This document shows, piece by piece, positions 1-9,878 of a DNA stretch of 23,908 nt. The position numbers and the translations under genes were made by a program. The notes beneath the pieces were generated by a model. It was not told the DNA's origin and ran no database searches. It was given only the letters and a program-made list of their open reading frames with translations. The stretch comes from JBCCZC01 sp039188505 (GTDB taxonomy: Bacteria > Pseudomonadota > Gammaproteobacteria > Xanthomonadales > SZUA-38), in contig JBCCZC010000030.1 of the NCBI GenBank assembly GCA_039188505.1, positions 1 through 23,908 on the forward strand. Reading direction: 5' to 3'. Position 1 is the stretch's first letter. Each line of letters starts with the position of its first letter.

Positions 1-1210
1 CGTGCCCATCTACCAGACCGTCGCCTACGAGTTCGACAACGCGCAGCACGGCGCGGACCTGTTCAATCTCGAGGTCGAGGGCAACATCTACACGCGCATC
101 ATGAACCCGACCACGGGCGTGCTCGAGCAGCGCTGCACCGATCTCGAGGGCGGCATCGGTTCGCTTTGCCTCAGCGCCGGCAGTGCCGCGATCCACTACG
201 CGATCCTGACCCTCGCCGAGGCCGGGGCCAATATCGTTACGGTGCCGCTGCTCTACGGTGGCACCTATACGCTCTTCAAGCACATGCTGCCCAAGCTCGG
301 CATCGAGGTGCGCTTCGCGGAGGACGACAGCCCGGCTTCGATCGCGAAGCACATCGACGGCAAGACCGCCGCCGTCTTCTGCGAGACCATCGGCAACCCG
401 GCAGGCAACGTCGTCGACCTCGAAGGCCTGGCGGCCGTCGCCCACGAGCGGGGCACGCCGCTGATCGTGGACAACACCGTGGCCTCACCCGTGCTCACGA
501 AACCCATTGCCTGGGGCGCGGACATCGTCGTCGAGTCGCTCACCAAGTACATGGCTGGCCACGGCAACTCCCTGGGCGGGGCGCTCGTCGATTCGGGCAA
601 TTTCCCCTGGGCCGATCACGCGGACAAGTTCCCGATGTTCACCCAGCCGGAGCCGGCCTACCACGGCGTGGTGTATGCCGAGGCCATGGGCCCCGCCGCC
701 TACATCGCCCGGGCGCGCACGGTGCCGCTACGAAATACGGGCTCAGCCCTCAGCCCCCAGAGCGCATTTCACATCCTGCAGGGCCTGCAGACGCTGCCCC
801 TGCGCATGGAGCGCCACTGCGAGAACGCGCTGGCCGTCGCGCAGTACCTCAAGGACCACCCGCGGGTCTCCTGGGTCCGCTTCGCGGGTCTGCCCGATTC
901 CCCCTACTACGAGCTCGCGCAGAAGTATCAGGGCGGCAAGCCCTCGGCCCTGCTCACCTTCGGGATCGAGGGCGGCTTCGATGCCGGGGTGAAGTTCTAC
1001 GACGCGCTGCAGCTCTTCCTGCGGCTCGTGAACATCGGCGACACCAAGTCGCTGGCCGCTCACCCGGCCTCGACCACGCACCGGCAGCTGACGGAAGCGG
1101 AGCTCGCCTCGGCCGACGTCACCCCGGACATGATCCGGCTCTGCATCGGCATCGAGCACATCGACGACATCATCGCCGACCTCGATCAGGCCCTCGCAGC
1201 CTCGGCGTAA
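1..1210 (+). CDS. metY: O-acetylhomoserine sulfhydrylase (aminocarboxypropyltransferase), 5' end missing
   Basis: This PLP enzyme makes homocysteine (or methionine) from O-acetyl-L-homoserine and sulfide or methanethiol, in the cytoplasm. The reading frame is open to the left edge and 402 residues are visible. The family is usually about 425-430 residues, so roughly 25 are missing; the GTG at base 2 is most likely an internal Val of the conserved VPIYQT stretch, not a start. Visible family features are YTRIMNPT near residues 30-37, the SAGSAA loop, the DNTVASP strand and the PLP-binding lysine K182 in ESLTKYMAGHGNSLGG. The C-terminal half has the family's TKSLAAHPASTTH segment. The gene is followed by a hairpin (1218-1244) and seems transcriptionally separate from the two-component genes. 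Cystathionine gamma-synthase relatives are an alternative, but the LFNLEVEGNIYTRIMNPT context favours MetY. Confidence 0.92.
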   Translation, partial: VPIYQTVAYEFDNAQHGADLFNLEVEGNIYTRIMNPTTGVLEQRCTDLEGGIGSLCLSAGSAAIHYAILTLAEAGANIVTVPLLYGGTYTLFKHMLPKLGIEVRFAEDDSPASIAKHIDGKTAAVFCETIGNPAGNVVDLEGLAAVAHERGTPLIVDNTVASPVLTKPIAWGADIVVESLTKYMAGHGNSLGGALVDSGNFPWADHADKFPMFTQPEPAYHGVVYAEAMGPAAYIARARTVPLRNTGSALSPQSAFHILQGLQTLPLRMERHCENALAVAQYLKDHPRVSWVRFAGLPDSPYYELAQKYQGGKPSALLTFGIEGGFDAGVKFYDALQLFLRLVNIGDTKSLAAHPASTTHRQLTEAELASADVTPDMIRLCIGIEHIDDIIADLDQALAASA

Positions 1211-1217
1211 GCAAACC

Positions 1218-1244
1218 GGGATCGGCGTCGCTGGCGCCGATCCC
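1218..1244 (+). terminator. Hairpin after metY
   Basis: A perfect 10-bp inverted repeat, GGGATCGGCG (1218-1227) and CGCCGATCCC (1235-1244), has a 7-base loop and begins 8 bases after the metY stop. No clear T-run follows (GCCTCCTGTT), so it could be a weak terminator or a 3' stabilising structure. Confidence 0.6.
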
Positions 1245-1275
1245 GCCTCCTGTTCCTCGCGTCGCCGCTGTTGCG

Positions 1276-1300
1276 CGTGAGATTTGCGTGAGAATTCCGG
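1276..1300 (+). promoter_or_regulatory. Tandem direct repeat, probable binding site of the adjacent response regulator
   Basis: Two copies lie in tandem with an 11-base period: CGTGAGATTTG (1276-1286) and CGTGAGAATTC (1287-1297). Eleven-base direct repeats are the usual recognition layout of dimeric OmpR/PhoB-type winged-helix regulators. The second copy, extended to CGTGAGAATTCCGG, recurs with one mismatch at 3531-3544 upstream of the spondin gene. A possible -10 element, TATTGT (1303-1308), lies just downstream, so the repeat sits where a -35 would be, as expected for an activator. Binding by this regulator is inferred. Confidence 0.5.
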
Positions 1301-1315
1301 TCTATTGTCGTCGCC

Positions 1316-2010
<695 letters not shown>

Positions 2011-2014
<4 letters not shown>

Positions 2015-3501
2015 GCCTGCGCGCGAAGCTGCTCGCGATCCTGATTCCCTTCACGGCGCTGATCTGCCTGGGCGTGGGCTGGCTGCTGCTCCGGGACGCC
2101 GCTTTTCACGAGGCGCTGGTCCTGCAGCAGAACAATCGGGAGCTGGCGCGCAATCTCGTCAAGGAGAACATCCTCTACGACGCCGACGGGCAGCTGAATC
2201 CCGTCGCTCTCGATAACGTGTTCCACACGATGATGGTCATCAACCCCGCTATCGAGGTGTATCTGCTCGACCCCGACGGGTCCGTCTACATGCACTCGGC
2301 GCCGGCGGATGCGACGGTCTCTCCGGCCGTCGACATGGCCGCTGTCCGTGCGTTCCTAGGCCCTGATCCGGCCTGGCCGCTGCGCGGTTCGGATCCCCGA
2401 CGGCCGGAGGCCCAGGTCCTGTTCTCGGTGGCGCCCGTCGCCGTCGACGGTCAGCCGAGGGGCTATCTCTACATCGTCCTTGCGGAGAGCGCGCCGGCCC
2501 CGCTGCTGACAAGCGCCACGGGCCAGCAGACCGTGCAGATGCTGCTGCTGATCATCGGCGGAATCCTGCTGCTGGCGGCGGTGCTCGGCATTGCCGTCAT
2601 GCGCCTGATCACCCACCGCATCAAGCGGCTCGACGACGCTGTCGCGGCCTTCCGGCGCGACCTCGCCGAGCCCTCCTCGGTCCAACCGATCACCGTGGCG
2701 CCCCCGGGGCGCGGCGGCAGCGACGAGATCGACTCGGTAGCGGCCCAGACGGCACAGATGTCGGAGACGATCGTCCACCAGCTCGGCAAGCTCGCGTCGA
2801 CCGATCGTCTGCGCCGTCAGCTGATCGCCAACGTGTCCCACGACCTGCGTACGCCGCTGACTGCCGTCGAGGGCTATCTCCAGACGGTGCTCGTGAAGTC
2901 CGATCAGCTCGACGCGAAGACCCAGCGCCAGTACGTCGAGACCGCCTACCGGAGCGCCCGCCGGCTGCGTCACCTGATCGTCGAGCTGTTCGAGCTGTCG
3001 CGGCTGGAGGCGGAGAGCCGGCACATCACGAGCGAGGACTTCTGCATCGCCGAGCTGGTCAGCGACGTCGTCCAGAAGCTTGGCCTCATCGCCCAGAAGC
3101 GCGGGGTGACGCTCGACTTCCAGGTGGACCCGGAAGCGGCCCACGCCCGGGGCGAAATCGGCCTGATCGAGCGGGCGCTGGACAACCTCATCGTCAACGC
3201 GATCAAGCACTCGCCGAAGCACAGCACCGTCACGATCAGCCTGCGTCCCGGCGGCAACGGGACCGTCCGCGTGGCGGTCGTCGATCACGGCTGCGGCATC
3301 GCCGAGCAGGATCTGCCGTACGTGTTCGATCGCTTCTACCGTCCGAGCACCTCGGGCGCCCAGCAGACGCCCGGTGCGGGCCTGGGTCTCGCGATCGTCC
3401 GCCGGATCATCGAGCTGCACGATAGCGGCATCGAGGCGCGTAGCGAGCTGGGCTCGGGCAGCACCTTTTCCTTCTGGCTGCCTAGCGCATCGCCGGCCTG
3501 A
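2011..3501 (+). CDS. Membrane sensor histidine kinase, partner of the preceding regulator
   Basis: A 496-residue inner-membrane kinase, with the start taken at the GTG inside the regulator's stop (GTGA overlap); the longer in-frame extension is a shadow of the regulator gene. Order: membrane segment 1 (about 6-27), periplasmic sensor region (about 29-172) of PAS/Cache-like size with VLFSVAPV and RGYLYIVL strands, membrane segment 2 (about 175-199), HAMP linker, HisKA domain with phosphorylated H277 in NVSHDLRTPLT, and HATPase domain. The ATPase region shows the N box near 391-402 (DNLIVNAIKHSP), G1 box DHGCGIAEQD and G2 box GAGLGLAIVRRIIELH. All catalytic boxes are intact. The sensor region is not one I can name, so the stimulus is unknown. 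Transcription may continue towards the spondin gene, as there is no clear terminator at 3502-3610. Confidence 0.93.
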
Positions 3502-3519
3502 AACCGGTTTTTTCCGCAC

Positions 3520-3544
3520 CGGGATACTTTCGTGAGAATTACGG
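3520..3544 (+). promoter_or_regulatory. Second copy of the response-regulator-type repeat, upstream of the spondin gene
   Basis: CGTGAGAATTACGG (3531-3544) matches the motif at 1287-1300 in 13 of 14 bases. The 11 bases before it (CGGGATACTTT, 3520-3530) match the partner repeat at 1276-1286 in 7 of 11 positions, keeping the tandem 11-base layout. It lies 66 bases before the spondin ATG. I could not pick a convincing -10 element behind it. Confidence 0.45.
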
Positions 3545-3610
3545 GATCGGGCGGTGATCTTTGCCGCCCAGACTGGCCGCTCCTCAACAACCAGAGCACA
3601 TGGAGCGATC

Positions 3611-5479
3611 ATGTCATTCGCGAAAGCAATGCCGGCACGCAAGGGACTTGCGCTTGCCGTTCTTCTCGGACTCGGACAGACGGCAGCAGCGGTCGAGGTC
3701 AGCGTCACCGTCGAGAACCTGGCCCCGGCCGACGGCGTTTACCTGACGCCGGTGTGGCTCGGCTTCCACGACGGCAGCTTCGATGTGTTCAACCCGGGCG
3801 AGACCGCCAGCCCCGGCCTCGAGGCGGTGGCTGAAGACGGCGCGTTCGATACGTTCCGCAGCGAGTTCTCGGCCGCGAGCCCGGACGGCTTTGATTTGGT
3901 CGTCACGGCGCCCGAGGGTTTCCCCGGCGCTCCGGTCTTCGATCCGGGCGACCGCGTGACGAGCGTGCTCGATCTCGATCCGACCACGCAGCGTTTCCTG
4001 TCCTACGCGGCGATGATTCTGCCCTCGAACGACGCGTTTGTCGCCAACGGCAATCCCACCCGGTTCGAGATCTTCGACGAGAACGGCGAACTGACCGGCC
4101 CCGTGACCTTCGTGATCTACGGCGAGCGCGTCTGGGACGCCGGCACGGAAGCCAATACGGAATCCGACGCGGCGTTCTTCAACCAGGCCGGACCGAACGA
4201 GGGTGAGGCGACCGCCGATGGCATCAGCCTGCACCCCGGCTTCAACGGCTCGGCGGGCAACCCGGACGGGACGCCCGTCGTGTTCCTCGGCGGCACGAGC
4301 AACCCCGGCATCTTCTTCGACGCGACCGCTGCCGACTTCACGCTTCCGGCCTACCAGATCGCCCGGATCACCGTCGCACCGGCCACCGTCGACGTCCGCG
4401 TGACCGTCGACAACCTGCGCCCGGACGGCGGCACCTTCCTGACGCCGGTCTGGATCGGCGCCCACGACGGCAGCTTCGACTTCTACGACATCGGCGCCCC
4501 GGCCTCCCCAGGCCTCGAGCAGATCGCGGAGGACGGTGCGACCGACATGATCACGGCCGAGTTCGCCGCCGCCACGGGCGAAGACGGCGTCCAGACGGTG
4601 ATCCTCGACCCCGAGGGCTTCGCCGGCGCACCGGTCTTCGATCCTGGCTCGAGCGCCAGCACGGTCCTGAGCCTCGACAGCTCGACGCAGCAGTTCCTGA
4701 GCTACGCCTCCATGGTGATCCCGTCGAACGACGCGTTCATCGGCAACGGCAACCCGCAGGCACTGCCGATCTTTGACGAGTCCGGCCGGGTGGCCAGCCG
4801 CCGCGTCGTCATCAGCAACCAGCGTGTGCGCGACGCCGGTACCGAGGTGAATAACGAGATCGAGGCCGCGTTCCTCAACCAGACCGGACCGAACATGGGT
4901 GAGGACGAGAACGGCACGGTGCAGGTGCACCCAGGCTTCAACGGCTCGGCGGAGCTGCCGGACGCGACCCCCGTGAACGTCCTCGGTGGCAGCAACGGCG
5001 CCGGCCTCGACTTCGACGCCACGGCCGCGGACTTCTCGCGCAACGGCCAGCTCATGGCCGCGATCGAGATCGGCCCGGTCATCGACGCATCCTTCGGCGG
5101 TACCTGGGTGGCAGAGGGTCGCGACGGCGAGGGTCTTCTGATCGAGCTCGTGAACGACGCCGATCCGACCGTGGTCGTCAGCTACTACAGCTACGCCGCC
5201 GATGGCTCGGGCGAGCAGCTCTACCTGATCGGCTCCGGCCCGGTGATCAACGACACGGCGATCGCCGACCTGGTGCTGACCGACGGCGCAACCTTCGGCG
5301 GCGCCTTCAACAGCGACGACGTCATCCGCACGCCCTGGGGCCAGGTCGAGATCCGCTTCTCGAGCTGCACCGAGGCCACCCTGGAACTGCGGCCCGACGC
5401 CGACGGCTTCGAAGCCGCAACGCTCCAGCTGTCACGGCTGACGGCACCGCAGCTGGGCAGCGGCGGTCACTGCGGCTGA
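3611..5479 (+). CDS. Secreted protein with two tandem spondin domains and a C-terminal secreted-protein domain
   Basis: A 622-residue exported protein. The start at 3611 is preferred over the ATG at 3554 because GGAG (3602-3605) stands five bases upstream and a signal peptide follows directly (cleavage likely after TAAA, residue 27). Two homologous spondin_N-like repeats follow, about 28-245 and 260-475. Each shows VxVTVxNL, an FLTPVW or YLTPVW strand, HDGSFD, ASPGLE, a PEGF-GAPVFDPG turn, an SNDAF metal-site-like segment, and HPGFNGSA near the end. Residues 493-622 form a different domain (FGGTWVAEG, YYSYAADGSGEQLYLIGSGP, FGGAFNSDDVIRTPWG) that is also the C-terminus of the GH16 protein at 12711. 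Bacterial spondin-domain proteins are extracellular and of unproven function; adhesion or matrix roles are guesses from eukaryotic F-spondin. A strong terminator follows. Confidence 0.85.
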   Translation: MSFAKAMPARKGLALAVLLGLGQTAAAVEVSVTVENLAPADGVYLTPVWLGFHDGSFDVFNPGETASPGLEAVAEDGAFDTFRSEFSAASPDGFDLVVTAPEGFPGAPVFDPGDRVTSVLDLDPTTQRFLSYAAMILPSNDAFVANGNPTRFEIFDENGELTGPVTFVIYGERVWDAGTEANTESDAAFFNQAGPNEGEATADGISLHPGFNGSAGNPDGTPVVFLGGTSNPGIFFDATAADFTLPAYQIARITVAPATVDVRVTVDNLRPDGGTFLTPVWIGAHDGSFDFYDIGAPASPGLEQIAEDGATDMITAEFAAATGEDGVQTVILDPEGFAGAPVFDPGSSASTVLSLDSSTQQFLSYASMVIPSNDAFIGNGNPQALPIFDESGRVASRRVVISNQRVRDAGTEVNNEIEAAFLNQTGPNMGEDENGTVQVHPGFNGSAELPDATPVNVLGGSNGAGLDFDATAADFSRNGQLMAAIEIGPVIDASFGGTWVAEGRDGEGLLIELVNDADPTVVVSYYSYAADGSGEQLYLIGSGPVINDTAIADLVLTDGATFGGAFNSDDVIRTPWGQVEIRFSSCTEATLELRPDADGFEAATLQLSRLTAPQLGSGGHCG

Positions 5480-5502
5480 GGAGGACTCGAACGCGCGCCG
5501 GT

Positions 5503-5570
5503 TTCCAGCGCGCACCGATCCTCTCCGGTTGGCGCTGGAAGGGGCCAGAGTTAACGCTCTGGCCCCGTTT
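5503..5570 (+). terminator. Terminator after the spondin gene, with an extra upstream hairpin
   Basis: A 10-bp stem GGGGCCAGAG (5541-5550) and CTCTGGCCCC (5557-5566) with a TTAACG loop is followed by GTTTCG. Just before it, a second inverted repeat TTCCAGCGC (5503-5511) and GCGCTGGAA (5532-5540) abuts the main stem. The T-rich side is on the + strand, so it mainly serves the spondin gene; the convergent RND permease ends at 5653. Confidence 0.8.
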
Positions 5571-5652
5571 CGTTGCGGGATCAGACCAGCAGCTGATCGG
5601 CCCTAGCCGAGCCGACTGCGCCGGCACGCGACGATTCCCGTCCGACGGGCTG

Positions 5653-8600
5653 CTAGCCCTGCGACTCCGCCGGAATCACGCGGCCCACGTGCTGACCATC
5701 AACGTCGATCCCATGGCCCCGCATGAAGAGCCGGTACAGAGTCGGCACGACAAACAGGGTCAGGGCCGAAGCAACCGCGAGGCCCGCCACGATCGAGCTC
5801 GCTACCGGCCCCCAGAGCAGCGACTTGCCGCCGAGGCCGACCGCCAGCGAGAACAGGCCGGCGATGGTCGTGAAGGTGGTCATGAGGATCGGTACGACCC
5901 GCCGCCGCGCGGCGTAGACGGTGGCGTGGAGCGGCCGCATCCCGGCCTCGATCCGCTGGTTGGCCGCGGCGATCAGGACGATGGCCGAATTCACCGCGAT
6001 GCCGGTGAGTGCGATGACCCCGTAAAGCGTATAGAGGCTTAGAGGGTTCTGCGTCAGGATCAGCCCGGTCACGACGCCGGTAAAGGCCATCGGCACGGTG
6101 ACCAGCACGAGCAGCGGCTGGAAATAGCTGCGGAACTCGGTCGCGATGATCAGGTAGATCAGCCCGAGGCCGAGGAGGAAAAGGCCCGCCATGGCGTCGA
6201 GGCTTTCCTCGATGTCGTCGAGTTCACCGGAGAAATCGAGGTCCGTCGACGGGTAGTCGGCGCGAACGGCCTGCCATCGATTCAGCAGTTCGGTGTTGGC
6301 CGACACGGTGTCGTTGAGCTCGGCGTTGATCTCCGCCTCGACGGTGATGGCCCGCCGCAGGTTGTGGTGCCGAATGGTGCCGCGCCCGCGATCCACGCGC
6401 CAGTCGAGCAGCGCCCGGAAGGTGGTCCTGCCGCCGCTCGGCAGGGCGATGGGATCGTCGAGCACGGCCTCGATGTCCTGGTGCTTCGCATCCGGTCCCA
6501 GCACGCGTAGCTCGACCTTCTCACCCTCGTCGCGCAGAAACGCCACGACCTCGCCGTCGAGGTGTAGGCGTAGGAGCCGGGACACGGTGCCGGGATCGAG
6601 GCCAGCCTGGCGGATGGCCTTGTAGTCGAGGTCGATCACCAGCTCGGACCGCCCCCGCAGGGCGTTGTCGGCCACGTCATAGGTCCCGGGAATCTCGCGC
6701 ACGATCGCCTTGACGGCCTCCGTCGCGCGCTCGAGCTCGTCGAAATCGTCGGCCCGGACCTTCACCGAGATCGGCTTCGCGGTCGGCGGGCCGCCGCTGA
6801 TCTCGAAGAAGGTGATCTCCGCATCGCCCGGGGTCGCCGCCACGGCTTCGCGCATGCCCTCGACGACCTCCGAGACGCTACGACCACTGCGACCTGCGGG
6901 TTGGAGCGCGACCTGGATCTGCCCGAACTGGTCGCCGTACTGGATATCGATATCGGTGAACTTGATGCCGGAAAGCGAGGTGATGGCGCGAATCTCGTCT
7001 GCTTCGACGAACTGGCGCACGCGCTCCTCGACCCGAACCGTCTGGGCCAGCGTGTTCTCCAGCGGCGAGTCCGGCGGCATGTCCACGTTGACGTAGAAGA
7101 TCCGCAGCGGGTCGAAGGTGAAGAACTCCATCCGGATCGCACCCGCCCCGACGGCGAGGCCCGCGAGCACGAAGGCCAGAACAGCGCCCGAGAGCGTGAG
7201 CTTCGGTCGGCGAAGGACTGCGATCAGCGCCTTCGTGTACTTCACCCGCACCCAGTGGGTCCACCGGTTTCGCCAGCCGACCACGCGGTGGGAGTCGCTT
7301 CGGCCCGCCGGCTTCGGGTTCAGCGCGATGACGTGCGAGGGCAGGATCCAGAACGCCTCGACGAGGCTGACGAGCAGTCCGATCGTGACCACGAAGGGGA
7401 TGACGAACATGAACTTGCCGACGATCCCGGGCAGCAGCATGAGGGGCAGGAATGCAGCCATGGTGGTCATCACCGCGGTTGCCACGGGCGTCCCTACCTC
7501 GCGCAGCGCGGCCACGGCGCCGGCCAGGGGCTCGGCCCCACGCTGGATGCGGTAGTAGAGCGCCTCGACGATCACGACGGCGTCGTCCACGAGCATGCCG
7601 AGCACGATGACGATGCCAAGCAGAACGGAGACGTTCACCGTGTTGCCGGTGATGTTGAGCATCCAGAACGCCCCGGCAATCGAAAACGCGATGCCGAGCG
7701 TCACCATGGCGGCAATGCGCAGTCCCAGGAACAGCCAGCAGACGCAGAGCACCAGGAAAAGGCCCAGGCCCGCATTGGTCTGCATGATCGAGATGGCTTC
7801 GCGCGTCTGGACCGTCTGGTCGTCCGCGAGCACCACGTCGACGCCCGACTCGCCGAGCGTTTCGTTGCGCTGTTCGATGTAGGCCTCGATGCGGCCGACG
7901 AGCTCGATGGTGTTGGTGTAGCGAACCTTCGAAACCGCAAGCGAGACGCCCGGGCGGCCCTCGAAGGCGATGAGCTGGAAAGGGTCGCGACGGGATCGCT
8001 CGATGGTGGCGATCGTGTCGAGGCTGATGCGCCGTTCCGGCGCGTTCCGGGGCGCGACCTGGAAGTCGGCCAGCTCCTCTGGATCGGTCGTCGTACCGTC
8101 GACGCGGACCAGCCACTCGTCGTCGCCGACGCCAGCGGTGCCGGCGAACACATCGCGGAATCCTGCGCGCAGGCTGTCGGCCACGTCGATCGCGGTCAGG
8201 CCGCGCGCGGCCATGGCGACCGGGTCGAGCCGCACGTGGAGCTCGGGATCATGGAGGCCGAAGGCGTTGACCTTGTCGACACCGGCGATGCGTTCGAGGT
8301 CCTCCTTCACGAGCCGCGCCGTGCGCCGCAGGTTCTCGTCGTCGGCCTGGCCGGCGACGACGACCAGCGCGGTCGGGAAGCCGTTCGACGTGGTCACCTC
8401 CAGGATGCGAGGATCCTCGGCCTCCTCGGGCAGTTCGTCGTTGGCCTTGTTCTGGATCTCCCGGCGCAGGTCGTTGACGCGCTTGTCGAAGACCCGGTCG
8501 GAGATATCGCGGAAGCGCACGAGGATGTTGGAGTCGCCTTCCCGGGAGGAGCTGGAAACGAACTTGATGTCCTGGACGACCCGGATGGCGTCCTCGAGGG

Positions 8601-8850
8601 GACTGGTCACCAGCTCCTCGACGTCCTGGGCGGACGCCCCGGGAAGCGCAGTGTTGATATTGACCCAGTTGAAGTTGATCTCCGGGTCCTGCTCGCGCGG
8701 CATCGAGATGTAGGAGAGCACCCCCATCACGAGGACGACGGTGAACAGGATGTTGACCAGCGGATGGTTGGTCAGCAGCCGTTCGCCGAACGAGAGCTTG
8801 CGCCCGCCGTCCTTGCTGCCGTTCGGCGCACCGTTCATGACGGTGCTCAC
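5653..8850 (-). CDS. RND efflux transporter, inner-membrane permease subunit (AcrB/HAE type)
   Basis: A 1065-residue proton-driven pump subunit, full length for the family. It starts at a GTG that overlaps the adaptor gene's TGA (GTGA), so the pair is translationally coupled. The layout is the usual one: membrane segment 1 near residues 35-52 (LVNILFTVVLVMGVLSY), a first periplasmic loop with the PGASAQDVEELVTSPLE segment, a central group of membrane helices, a second periplasmic loop and a C-terminal helix group. The proton-relay pair D422/D423 in LGMLVDDAVVIVEALYYR is intact. The lysine of AcrB helix 10 is replaced by N954 in GIAVNSAIVLI, a variant I know from other uncharacterised RND pumps. 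Substrate is unknown; the family moves drugs, detergents, lipids or metals. No outer-membrane channel gene is adjacent. Confidence 0.95.
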   Translation of the reverse strand: MSTVMNGAPNGSKDGGRKLSFGERLLTNHPLVNILFTVVLVMGVLSYISMPREQDPEINFNWVNINTALPGASAQDVEELVTSPLEDAIRVVQDIKFVSSSSREGDSNILVRFRDISDRVFDKRVNDLRREIQNKANDELPEEAEDPRILEVTTSNGFPTALVVVAGQADDENLRRTARLVKEDLERIAGVDKVNAFGLHDPELHVRLDPVAMAARGLTAIDVADSLRAGFRDVFAGTAGVGDDEWLVRVDGTTTDPEELADFQVAPRNAPERRISLDTIATIERSRRDPFQLIAFEGRPGVSLAVSKVRYTNTIELVGRIEAYIEQRNETLGESGVDVVLADDQTVQTREAISIMQTNAGLGLFLVLCVCWLFLGLRIAAMVTLGIAFSIAGAFWMLNITGNTVNVSVLLGIVIVLGMLVDDAVVIVEALYYRIQRGAEPLAGAVAALREVGTPVATAVMTTMAAFLPLMLLPGIVGKFMFVIPFVVTIGLLVSLVEAFWILPSHVIALNPKPAGRSDSHRVVGWRNRWTHWVRVKYTKALIAVLRRPKLTLSGAVLAFVLAGLAVGAGAIRMEFFTFDPLRIFYVNVDMPPDSPLENTLAQTVRVEERVRQFVEADEIRAITSLSGIKFTDIDIQYGDQFGQIQVALQPAGRSGRSVSEVVEGMREAVAATPGDAEITFFEISGGPPTAKPISVKVRADDFDELERATEAVKAIVREIPGTYDVADNALRGRSELVIDLDYKAIRQAGLDPGTVSRLLRLHLDGEVVAFLRDEGEKVELRVLGPDAKHQDIEAVLDDPIALPSGGRTTFRALLDWRVDRGRGTIRHHNLRRAITVEAEINAELNDTVSANTELLNRWQAVRADYPSTDLDFSGELDDIEESLDAMAGLFLLGLGLIYLIIATEFRSYFQPLLVLVTVPMAFTGVVTGLILTQNPLSLYTLYGVIALTGIAVNSAIVLIAAANQRIEAGMRPLHATVYAARRRVVPILMTTFTTIAGLFSLAVGLGGKSLLWGPVASSIVAGLAVASALTLFVVPTLYRLFMRGHGIDVDGQHVGRVIPAESQG

Positions 8851-9878
8851 CGGGCGATCTCCACGCGATCGCCGTCCTGCAGCCGATCGGCACCGCCGAC
8901 GACGAGCTGCGTGTCGTCACCGAGGCCGACGGCCACGGGACGACCTTCCTGAGCGTTGGGCAGCTCGACGAATTTCGCGACGCCGTTCTCAGCGACGAAC
9001 ACGCCGTAGCGGTCGCCGCGGCGGACGACGAGGCCGGCGGGCAGCTGCCCGCGGGCGCCCAACCACTCCAGCGTGCCGGTTGCGCCGGCCGGCATCGGAT
9101 CGAAGATGAACCCGAGCCGCGCGGTCTGCACGCGCGTCTGCGCGTCGATCACGCGCGACAGTCGCAGGAGCTCGACGGCGGCGACCCGGTTGCGCACGTG
9201 GAGCTCGATCTGCGGCGAGCTGGCCAGGAATTCGGCCTGCTCGGGCGCGATCTCGGCCTCGATCTCGAGCGCCTCGTCCTCGACGATGGTGAGGAGCGGC
9301 GAACCGGGCACGACGTAGCCGCCGACCTGCGCCGAGCGCGAGACGATGGTGCCGTCGAAGGGCGCCTCGATCGTGGTCCGCGCCAGGGACTCGCGGGCCT
9401 GCGAGAGCTGAACGGTGGCGGTCGCCTTCTCGGCGAGGAGCACGTCGAGCTCCGTCTGCCGGGCGAGCAGGTCGTCGTCGGAGATGTAGCCATCTCCGGA
9501 GAGCGACTGCGCCCGCTCGAGCCGCAGCTCGGCCTGCCGGATCCGCGCATCGGCCGCCCGGAGGCTTGCCTGCGCGCCATCCACGGCGAGGCGATAGTCC
9601 GTATCGTCGAGCGCGACGAGCAGGTCGCCCGCCGACACCCGCGCGCCGACGTCGTGGGCGACCGCCTGGACGCGCGCGGCGACTTCCGCCGCCAGGGCAG
9701 AACGGTTGGCGGGTACGACCGAGGCCGGCGCGGTGAAACGCTGGTCCACGAGCAATTCCCCCAGCGACTCGACGGTCACCGGGCGAACCGGGTTGTCCTG
9801 GGCTGGCGCAGAAGCGGTGAGCACGACCGCCGCCAGGCCAAGCGCGATCCGCCCGAAGCGGGTCATCCTTGTCATCAT
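8847..9878 (-). CDS. RND efflux periplasmic adaptor subunit (membrane fusion protein, HlyD/AcrA type)
   Basis: A 343-residue periplasmic adaptor linking the RND permease to an outer-membrane channel. The frame is open far upstream, but the ATG at 9878 is chosen because AGGAA (complement of 9884-9888) stands five bases before it and an export signal follows (FGRIALGLAAVVLTASAPAQ, cleavage near APA-QD). The first half-lipoyl region has AEVAARVQAVAHDVGARVSAGDLLVALDD. A short alpha-helical hairpin follows (SLRAADARIRQAELRLERAQ, then a second helix), then the second lipoyl half with TIEAPFDGTIVSRSAQVGGYV. Beta-barrel and membrane-proximal parts end the protein. The protein is on the short side for the family, fitting a short hairpin. 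The start could instead be the ATG at 9875 or 9893. Confidence 0.9.
   Translation of the reverse strand: MMTRMTRFGRIALGLAAVVLTASAPAQDNPVRPVTVESLGELLVDQRFTAPASVVPANRSALAAEVAARVQAVAHDVGARVSAGDLLVALDDTDYRLAVDGAQASLRAADARIRQAELRLERAQSLSGDGYISDDDLLARQTELDVLLAEKATATVQLSQARESLARTTIEAPFDGTIVSRSAQVGGYVVPGSPLLTIVEDEALEIEAEIAPEQAEFLASSPQIELHVRNRVAAVELLRLSRVIDAQTRVQTARLGFIFDPMPAGATGTLEWLGARGQLPAGLVVRRGDRYGVFVAENGVAKFVELPNAQEGRPVAVGLGDDTQLVVGGADRLQDGDRVEIAR

Noticed and set aside
3614..4930. A 438-codon minus-strand frame opposite the spondin gene
   Set aside because: Its repeated look only mirrors the two spondin repeats on the other strand; no protein family signal.
6901..8952. A 683-codon open frame on the + strand opposite the RND permease
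   Set aside because: It is the antisense shadow of a clear RND gene; its translation is rich in Asp, Glu, His, Arg and Gly with no domain, as expected in GC-rich DNA.
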